From: an uncultured Gammaproteobacteria bacterium
GTDB lineage: Bacteria; Pseudomonadota; Gammaproteobacteria; GCA-2729495
Length of the DNA: 12,050 bases
Reading direction: 5' to 3'
NCBI GenBank assembly: GCA_947258805.1
Contig: CAMYJV010000126.1
Location: forward strand, 1 to 12,050
Of the stretch, positions 7,345 to 12,050 are shown piece after piece. Under the pieces are notes generated by a model that was not told where the DNA came from, did not search any database, and saw only the letters and a program-made list of their open reading frames with translations. Position 1 is the stretch's first letter. Each line of letters opens with the position of its first letter. Position numbers and translations under genes: made by a program.

Positions 7345-7723
7345 CGTGCTGTGTGGAGCGACGCCAGCGCCCACGACCACCCGGTCAGGGCGGCCCGGCC
7401 AGGGTGCGGGCAACCCCTGTCAGGGCCCTGCGACAAGGGATTCTGATCCTGCAATGGGACTCTCTGGCAGCGGGACAAGCGTTTTGACAGAAGACATCTT
7501 CTCAAGATTTTCTCTGTGTTTCTGGGATGTTGTCGACACTGCTTATAGAAATTTCGTAGTATTATCGAACATGAGGCACTTGAAGGACAATCTCGCGGTC
7601 CGATCGGCCCGAAACATGCCATTTACGGCAGCGGCTGTGCCCGAGATCACCAGATGCAGAAGCCATTCCGCACAGCCCGCGCGGGATACCATAAGACCAA
7701 TACTCAAGCGCAAGGGAATCCCG
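7345..7723. other. Divergent intergenic region between the wecA-like gene and the export gene
   Basis: 379 bp with no convincing gene. The half near wecA is GC-rich and has the palindrome CAGGGCCCTG (7421-7430). The middle (about 7481-7570) is AT-rich, as expected for a promoter or an IHF or activator region. It contains a perfect -35 TTGACA (7484-7489) with only a poor -10 at 17 bp, and an inverted repeat GAAGA-CA-TCTTC (7490-7501). A candidate sigma-54 element is listed separately. ATG codons at 7571 and 7616 are in frame with the export gene but have no ribosome site. CCCGCGCGGG (7676-7685) is a short palindrome in the leader. Confidence 0.5.
7626..7640 (+). promoter_or_regulatory. Candidate sigma-54 (-24/-12) promoter of the export gene
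   Basis: CGGCAGCGGCTGTGC has GG and GC separated by exactly 10 bases, GGCA in the -24 block and TGC in the -12 block, keeping the invariant doublets of TGGCAC-N5-TTGC. Transcription would begin near 7652, leaving a leader of about 70 nt before the ATG at 7724. The inverted repeat at 7490-7501, about 130 bp upstream, is placed like an enhancer site. PrsR in the same window is a sigma-54 activator, which makes this plausible. In GC-rich DNA such matches also arise by chance. Confidence 0.25.
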
Positions 7724-8308
7724 ATGACTCAGCGTGCAGATAGGATCGAGGCGGCCTGCCTGGCCGTTATGTTGTTTCTCTTGCCGGTTGGCCTGCCAGT
7801 CCAGGCGCAGGAGGCCGGACTGGCCCCGTACACCATCAACCCCGGCGACGTGCTGTCCGTAACCGTCTGGAAGGAAGAAGACCTGCAGCGGCAAGTCCTG
7901 GTGCGACCCGACGGCGCATTCTCGTTCCCGCTGGCGGGCGAGATACAGGCCACCGGGCAGTCCGTTGAGGACGTCCGGAATGAACTTGTAAAACGCCTTT
8001 CAGACTATATCCCGGATCCCGTCGTGACCGTCGCCACGGAAAGCATCCAGGGAAACAAGGTCTACGTGATCGGCCAGGTCAACCGCCCTGGTGAATTCAT
8101 TGCCTCGGCGCGCATCGATGTCGTCCAGGCCTTGAGTATTGCCGGCGGCTTCACACCGTTCGCACAAAAAAATGATGTCCGAATCCTGCGCCGGCGCGCT
8201 GACGGCGTGCTGGACGATCTTTCTTTCCGTTACGGCGAAGTCGAAAAAGGCCGTAATCTTGACCAGAACCTGATTCTCGAGCCCGGGGACGTAATCATTG
8301 TCCCCTGA
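7724..8308 (+). CDS. Periplasmic polysaccharide export protein (Wza/EpsE-like, exosortase-system type)
   Basis: 194 aa with an N-terminal signal peptide (about 1-28, hydrophobic LAVMLFLLPVGLPVQA, cleavage after AQA or VQA). There is no lipobox cysteine, so it is not an obvious lipoprotein. A poly-export domain follows: YTINPGDVLSVTVWKEEDL (36-54), VRPDGAFSFPLAGEI (60-74), then VTVATESIQGNKVYVIGQV. One SLBB-like domain runs from about 110 to 190 (GQVNRPGEF, LSIAGGFTPFA, LEPGDVIIVP). At 194 aa it is about half the length of Wza, lacks its C-terminal barrel helix, and resembles the short export proteins of PEP-CTERM/exosortase loci. The start is well supported by AAGGGA 7 bases before the ATG. 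It probably forms a periplasmic export conduit together with the outer-membrane protein encoded 84 bp downstream. Confidence 0.9.
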   Translation: MTQRADRIEAACLAVMLFLLPVGLPVQAQEAGLAPYTINPGDVLSVTVWKEEDLQRQVLVRPDGAFSFPLAGEIQATGQSVEDVRNELVKRLSDYIPDPVVTVATESIQGNKVYVIGQVNRPGEFIASARIDVVQALSIAGGFTPFAQKNDVRILRRRADGVLDDLSFRYGEVEKGRNLDQNLILEPGDVIIVP

Positions 8309-8392
8309 TGGAGTTGCCGGGCCGCGAGTGATCCACTGAGCGTAGTCATGCCAAATCGAATTCCTGATCCCACAGACGGCTGGCCGTCATCG

Positions 8393-9658
8393 ATGCGAAA
8401 GCTGCTGTGGTTATCGCTGATCGTTGTTTCCACGCCCGTCCACGCGGATGCGTTTGAGGCAATTCCCATTCTCGAGCTGGGCGCACTCCATGAGAGTAAT
8501 CCACGGCTCCAGGATGACAACGAAGACGACGCGACGGGGTTAGTACTCGACACCCGTCTGAACATGCAATGGGCCACCGGCCGCACGAGCCTCGACCTGA
8601 AGCCGCGCGCGCGGTTCTCCTGGTACGCGGACAGCGATGACAAGGACCTGGAAGACGAGGACTACTTTATCGACAGCCTGCTGAGCCACCGGACGGCATT
8701 GTCGGAATACACGCTGGACGCTGGCTACTCGACGGTTGGGGTACGCTCCAGCGAAGTCGAATCGGCTGGCGACCCCAGCGGCAGCGGTTCGGGAAACATC
8801 CGGAGGGCTGACGACTCGCGGCAAACCTTCCGGATTGGCCCCGGATGGTCGCGCCGGCTGGGCGCCCGCAACCTGGTCTCGATATCGGGAGCTTATACGG
8901 ACGTCGATTTCGACAAAGAAACCATCCAGACCGGGCGCCTGCCCTACAAGTATTGGGACGGCAGGGCTGCCCTGCAGCGCACGTTGAACCAGAAGACCGA
9001 CGCCGGTGTCCAGCTGGAGCTTTCGCGCTTTGAGTCCAACGCATCCGGGGCCAGCATAGACAACACAAGTGACACCGTCGGGGCCAGCCTGTTCGCGAAT
9101 TACAGGTTCAGCGAAACGCTGTCCGGCTCCGCCTACTTTGGTGCCAGGGCTACGGATATCGAACTCAAGCGGCAACAGGTCGGGACCCTGCCGGGTGGGA
9201 GTCCGCTGTGCCTGAGCTCGGGGATCTTTGTCGTGCCCTGTAAAGAAAATACCGACGACACGAATTTCGTCGGCAGCGCATCGCTGCGCAAAGAAGCCAA
9301 GCGGACCAACTTCGACCTGAGCATTTCTCGTGCAGTCACTCCGAATTCAAATGGCGGGGAACAGGTGCGCGATACCCTCGACGCCGTCGTGTCGCGAAGG
9401 CTTACCCAGAGGTTAACCGGCCGCGTCGGGGTCCTTTACTTTAGCCAGGAAGACGTGGCCGACCTGACCAACCGCAGCAGCGACTACATCAGTGCAAACG
9501 CGCGCCTGAGCTGGCAGCTCGCCAAGCAATGGAGCCTGTTCGGCGCGTACCGATTCGTCAACGACGATGACGAGAACCTGAACGGTACGAGCGAAGACGC
9601 GACTAACCACTATGTTTTCGTGGGTGTCCGCTGGCAGGGTCTCGGGTGGCGGCGTTAG
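8393..9658 (+). CDS. Outer-membrane beta-barrel protein of the exopolysaccharide/PEP-CTERM locus (EpsL-like)
   Basis: 421 aa with a typical signal peptide MRKLLWLSLIVVSTPVHA (1-18). The rest alternates short amphipathic strands and polar turns, as in outer-membrane barrels: repeated patterns such as LDLKPRARFSWYA, LVSISGAYTDV, AGVQLELSRFES, ASLFANYRFS, LSGSAYFGARA, TGRVGVLYFSQ and HYVFVGVRWQG. The opening IPILELGALHESNPRL resembles the start of PEP-CTERM-associated outer-membrane proteins and EpsL. Several loops are strongly acidic (about 41-46, 80-90, 390-402), and one loop holds the only two cysteines of the mature protein (C273, C283). The frame also has an ATG at 8348, which would add 15 residues before the signal peptide. 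Neither start has a strong ribosome site; 8393 is preferred because the signal peptide begins there. It follows the export gene and is likely its operon partner. Family assignment is moderately sure; the role in secretion is inferred. Confidence 0.78.
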   Translation: MRKLLWLSLIVVSTPVHADAFEAIPILELGALHESNPRLQDDNEDDATGLVLDTRLNMQWATGRTSLDLKPRARFSWYADSDDKDLEDEDYFIDSLLSHRTALSEYTLDAGYSTVGVRSSEVESAGDPSGSGSGNIRRADDSRQTFRIGPGWSRRLGARNLVSISGAYTDVDFDKETIQTGRLPYKYWDGRAALQRTLNQKTDAGVQLELSRFESNASGASIDNTSDTVGASLFANYRFSETLSGSAYFGARATDIELKRQQVGTLPGGSPLCLSSGIFVVPCKENTDDTNFVGSASLRKEAKRTNFDLSISRAVTPNSNGGEQVRDTLDAVVSRRLTQRLTGRVGVLYFSQEDVADLTNRSSDYISANARLSWQLAKQWSLFGAYRFVNDDDENLNGTSEDATNHYVFVGVRWQGLGWRR

Positions 9659-10028
9659 CGGGATTGACTGGCGCCTGTGGCCGCAGGCATGAATCCAGCG
9701 CAGCGTCGAAGCCTGCCGGGGTTCCTGTGAACCGTCTACGAGCAGCAGTGGGGAACGAACACGGAGCTGGGTCTATGGCGCTTGCGTAGCGGGTTTGTGC
9801 TGCCGGGTAATTCGAGAACCGCCCACGATCCGCAGTGGGGAGCGTACGACGCTGTTGCCACGGCATCTACGCAGCCGCGTGGCCCTATTCTGGAAAAAGT
9901 CTTGGTGGGAAAAGAGCCAGCATCTCAGAATCCGATGTGGCCCTCTGCGGGAAAAGGCCTTATCGGGAGAAGAATTGGCACCACCGTGATGTATTGCCCC
10001 TATACGGGAACCGGCCTTGGTGGGTGGA
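9659..10028. other. 370-bp non-coding gap between the barrel gene and tRNA-Val
   Basis: No ORF here looks coding; the longest frames run into the tRNA. GCCTG/CAGGC forms a small hairpin with a 6-base loop (9673-9688), without a T run, that might end the export operon. GCAGTGGGGAACG (9745-9757) recurs as GCAGTGGGGAGCG (9832-9844). GGGAAAAG occurs at 9907 and 9949. No function can be assigned. Confidence 0.5.
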
Positions 10029-10104
10029 TGGTGGGCGATACTGGGATCGAACCAGTGACCTCTGCAATGTGACTGCAGCGCTCTCCCAGCTGAGCTAATC
10101 GCCC
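10029..10104 (-). tRNA. tRNA-Val(CAC)
   Basis: 76-nt cloverleaf with encoded CCA (10029-10031). The acceptor stem GGGCGAT/ATCGCCC is perfect, the D-arm contains TAGCTCAGCTGGGAGAGC, and the T-arm has GGTTCGATCC. The anticodon stem CTGCA/TGCAG encloses loop GTCACAT, giving anticodon CAC (10069-10071) for codon GTG. Loop position 32 is G, which is uncommon. It stands alone with its own promoter. Confidence 0.95.
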
Positions 10105-10115
10105 CGCACGCGCGA

Positions 10116-10143
10116 ATGATACCGCAAGCAGCAGTGCCGGCAA
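10116..10143 (-). promoter_or_regulatory. Sigma-70 promoter of tRNA-Val
   Basis: On the minus strand TTGCCG (10138-10143) and TATCAT (10116-10121) are separated by 16 bases. The GC-rich stretch TCGCGCGTGCG leads to the tRNA 5' end, 11 bases after the -10. Placement and discriminator are as expected for a stable-RNA promoter. The 174 bp between this promoter and the manB stop hold nothing recognised. Confidence 0.65.
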
Positions 10144-10317
10144 GCGCTCGCGCGCCCGTGTCGACACCGCCGAGGGCAGCCATGGGCCGAGATTCACGCG
10201 GCCCTGAAGCCAGCAGGCCCAAGGCACGGCGGCCGTTGAATCTGTTTCCCCGACTGGGTGAGTCCGCCAGGAGATCGCTGACCAGGCGCGCAGAGTGCTG
10301 CGTGCCGTTCGGCCAGA

Positions 10318-11721
10318 TCAGGCGCCCATATCGTCGATCAATCCGAGGATTTCCTCGGTTCGGCGTTCCATCAGCGGGACTGAACCGCGCGATTCTACGT
10401 TCAAACGTATCACCGGCTCGGTATTGGACATACGCAGGTTAAAGCGCCAGTCCGGGAACTCCAGACCAACACCATCCGTCTCGTCCACGCGTAGTGCCCC
10501 GGGCTCGAAACGGGCGCGAATCGCGGCAATAGCGGCCACTGCATCATTAACCCGGCGATTGATTTCACCGCTGACGGGATAACGCTGAATTCGCTCCTCG
10601 ACCAACGTCGACAGCCCCCGCCCGCTGGCGCTGACGAGTTCTGCGACCAGCAGCCATGGGATCATGCCGCTGTCGCAGTACGCAAAGTCCCGAAAATAGT
10701 GATGGGCGCTCATTTCGCCGCCATAGAGCGCATCCTCGGCGCGCATCCGCTCCTTGATAAAGGCGTGGCCGGTCTTCGACTGCACGGGAATGCCGCCGTG
10801 CGCGACGACTTCTTCAACCGTGTTCCAGGTCAGCCGTGGATCGTGCACGATGCGAGAGCCTGGCTGCCGGGCCAGCAGCGAGCGTGCCAATAGTCCAACG
10901 ATGTAGTAACCCTCCATGAAGCTGCCCTGCTCGTCGAACAAAAAGCAGCGGTCGAAGTCACCGTCCCACGCAATACCCAGGTCGGCGCCGGTCTCGCGGA
11001 TGGCGTCGATGGTCGCACCGCGATTTTCGGGCAACAGGGGGTTGGGCACGCCATTCGGAAAGCTGCCATCGGGCTCAAAATGAACTTTGACGAATTCGAA
11101 GGGCAGGCGGTCAGACAGCCGATCGATCACCAGGCCTGCGCCCCCGTTGCCCGGATTCACGACGATTTTCAACGGCTTAAGCCCATCCGGATTGATGTAG
11201 CCCAGCAGGTGCTCGACATAGGCCTGCATGACATCCACCCGCTCTCTCGACCCCGGGCTGGGGGCATCGCTACCCTCACCCGCCTCGGCCATGGAGCGAA
11301 TCTGGTTCAGGCCGGTGTCCCCGCTGATGGGGCGTGAACCTTCACGCACGAACTTCATGCCGTTGAAGTCGGCAGGGTTGTGGCTGGCCGTGACCATGAT
11401 GCCTCCCCCTGCCTGCAGGTGCGGAGTAGCGAAGTAGACTTGCTCCGTGCCGCCCAGGCCAATATCGAGAACCTTTACACCCGAGCGTTGCAGGCCGCGC
11501 CCAACCGCCTCTGCGAGGATCGGGCTGGACTCGCGTATGTCATAACCAACGACAACAGACTCCGGCTTCACGAAAGCGGCAAAGGCACGGCCGATACGCT
11601 CGGCGATATCCTCGTTTAGCTGTTCGGGTACGCGGCCACGGATGTCGTAGGCCTTGAAGCAGTCGAGGTCAAGCATCGCCGGTTTGGGTGGGTTCTCCGA
11701 CGCACCGTCAGAATTGTTCAT
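10318..11721 (-). CDS. manB: Phosphomannomutase (CpsG/ManB-type phosphohexomutase)
   Basis: 467-aa cytoplasmic enzyme that converts mannose-6-phosphate to mannose-1-phosphate for GDP-mannose. Motifs: FKAYDIRG (22-29), active-site phosphoserine loop TASHNP (111-116, S113), metal loop DGDFDR (253-258), sugar-binding GEMSAHH (335-341) and phosphate-binding RMSNTEP (430-436). Runs such as [10 protein letters not shown] and [10 protein letters not shown] closely follow E. coli CpsG (456 aa) rather than AlgC or GlmM. ATG 11721 gives a 15-residue leader before the usual family start. A second ATG at 11676 fits the family length but has no ribosome site, so the longer form is kept. It lies 18 bp downstream of manC and is translated from the same message. 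A dual phosphoglucomutase activity cannot be excluded from sequence. Confidence 0.93.
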   Translation of the reverse strand: MNNSDGASENPPKPAMLDLDCFKAYDIRGRVPEQLNEDIAERIGRAFAAFVKPESVVVGYDIRESSPILAEAVGRGLQRSGVKVLDIGLGGTEQVYFATPHLQAGGGIMVTASHNPADFNGMKFVREGSRPISGDTGLNQIRSMAEAGEGSDAPSPGSRERVDVMQAYVEHLLGYINPDGLKPLKIVVNPGNGGAGLVIDRLSDRLPFEFVKVHFEPDGSFPNGVPNPLLPENRGATIDAIRETGADLGIAWDGDFDRCFLFDEQGSFMEGYYIVGLLARSLLARQPGSRIVHDPRLTWNTVEEVVAHGGIPVQSKTGHAFIKERMRAEDALYGGEMSAHHYFRDFAYCDSGMIPWLLVAELVSASGRGLSTLVEERIQRYPVSGEINRRVNDAVAAIAAIRARFEPGALRVDETDGVGLEFPDWRFNLRMSNTEPVIRLNVESRGSVPLMERRTEEILGLIDDMGA

Positions 11722-11739
11722 AGGAATATCCGCCAGGCT

Positions 11740-12050
11740 TTAGTCTGTCCGGCCCTCGCGACCGTACTTGTCCTCGAAACGAACAATATCGTCCTCACCG
11801 AGATAGTCACCCACCTGCACCTCGATGATATGCAGCAGCTCCTGGCCAGGGTTCTCGATTCGGTGCCGGGCACCTATCGGTATAAACGTGTGCTGATTTT
11901 TTTCGAGCAGGAACACCTCGTCGTCCCGGGTGATCCGGGCGGTACCGGCCACGACCACCCAATGCTCCGCCCGATGGTGGTGCAGCTGCAGGGACAGTAT
12001 GGCACCCGGCAACACGGTCAGCCGCTTCACCTGGTACCCCGGCACCGACT
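11740..12050 (-). CDS. manC: Mannose-1-phosphate guanylyltransferase / mannose-6-phosphate isomerase, C-terminal end (partial)
   Basis: The frame is open to the right window edge; the 5' part lies outside. The 102 visible codons encode the C-terminal cupin of the type II phosphomannose isomerase domain. The diagnostic stretch [16 protein letters not shown], the run [13 protein letters not shown], and the ending [18 protein letters not shown] are near-consensus for ManC. The HHH of the first cupin motif, the expected metal ligands, is present. The GTG at 12045 is not the real start, because the cupin strand continues upstream of it. With manB 18 bp downstream it forms a GDP-mannose operon serving exopolysaccharide synthesis. 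A stand-alone cupin is unlikely, since the sequence reads as the end of a full ManC, but only the 5' neighbour sequence can prove it. Confidence 0.87.
   Translation of the reverse strand, partial: SVPGYQVKRLTVLPGAILSLQLHHHRAEHWVVVAGTARITRDDEVFLLEKNQHTFIPIGARHRIENPGQELLHIIEVQVGDYLGEDDIVRFEDKYGREGRTD

Noticed and set aside
7467..7480. TGGCAG...AAGC near the export promoter as a sigma-54 site
   Set aside because: GG and GC are 11 bases apart instead of 10, outside the strict spacing of sigma-54 promoters.
7316..7723. N-terminal extension of the export protein up to 7316
   Set aside because: The extension lacks ribosome sites and overlaps the divergent gene's start. ATG 7724 has a good AAGGGA site and begins a clean signal peptide.
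9976..9991. TGGCAC word resembling a sigma-54 -24 box
   Set aside because: The -12 position at the required spacing reads GA instead of GC, and only an opposite-strand tRNA lies downstream.
9782..10072. 96-codon plus-strand frame ending inside tRNA-Val
   Set aside because: Its end (GDTGIEPVTSAM) is the well-known false translation of a tRNA complement, and the rest has no domain features.
10029..10104. tRNA-Val as an integration site for a mobile element
   Set aside because: No repeat of the tRNA 3' end, integrase or phage-like gene was found on either side within the window.
10158..10167. GTGTCGACAC palindrome between tRNA-Val and manB
   Set aside because: Short, isolated and not placed against a promoter element; chance in GC-rich DNA is sufficient.

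Overview
The window is a GC-rich bacterial chromosome segment. tRNA-Ala and tRNA-Glu lie directly behind gltX, promoters are sigma-70-like, and the protein families (PrsK/PrsR, WecA-type transferase, ManB/ManC) all point to a gammaproteobacterium, probably environmental. Nothing seen allows placement below class. It holds eight protein genes or pseudogenes of good confidence plus a ninth cut by the right edge, and three tRNA genes. No CRISPR, insertion sequence or phage gene was seen.

Layout. Positions 22-3563 (minus strand) carry prsK then prsR, the sensor kinase and sigma-54 activator of the exosortase/PEP-CTERM system. Upstream on the same strand, 3782-3949 carries tRNA-Glu(TTC) and tRNA-Ala(GGC), read from a clear promoter at 3964-3993. 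They follow gltX (4005-5326). As written, gltX is broken: an inferred deletion of about 91 bp removes the KMSKS-type active-site loop and shifts the frame. Positions 5414-6103 (plus) encode an EntD/Sfp-type phosphopantetheinyl transferase. Its 3' end overlaps, tail to tail, a WecA-like polyprenyl-phosphate sugar-1-phosphate transferase (6076-7344, minus). A 379-bp intergenic region then precedes two plus-strand genes, a short periplasmic polysaccharide export protein (7724-8308) and an outer-membrane beta-barrel protein (8393-9658). After 370 bp with no convincing gene come tRNA-Val(CAC) (10029-10104, minus) with its own promoter, then manB (10318-11721) and the 3' end of manC (11740-12050), both minus strand and transcribed manC to manB.

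How the genes work together. ManC/ManB supply GDP-mannose. The WecA-like enzyme would load the first sugar phosphate onto undecaprenyl phosphate. The export protein and the beta-barrel would pass polymer through the periplasm and outer membrane. PrsK/PrsR would control expression of the exopolysaccharide/PEP-CTERM regulon through RpoN. The phosphopantetheinyl transferase may activate an acyl carrier protein, which exosortase A loci often contain. This is a fringe of an exosortase-A type exopolysaccharide locus interleaved with housekeeping tRNA genes. The exosortase, the chain-length regulator and most glycosyltransferases are not in the window. The most unusual observation is the disrupted gltX.
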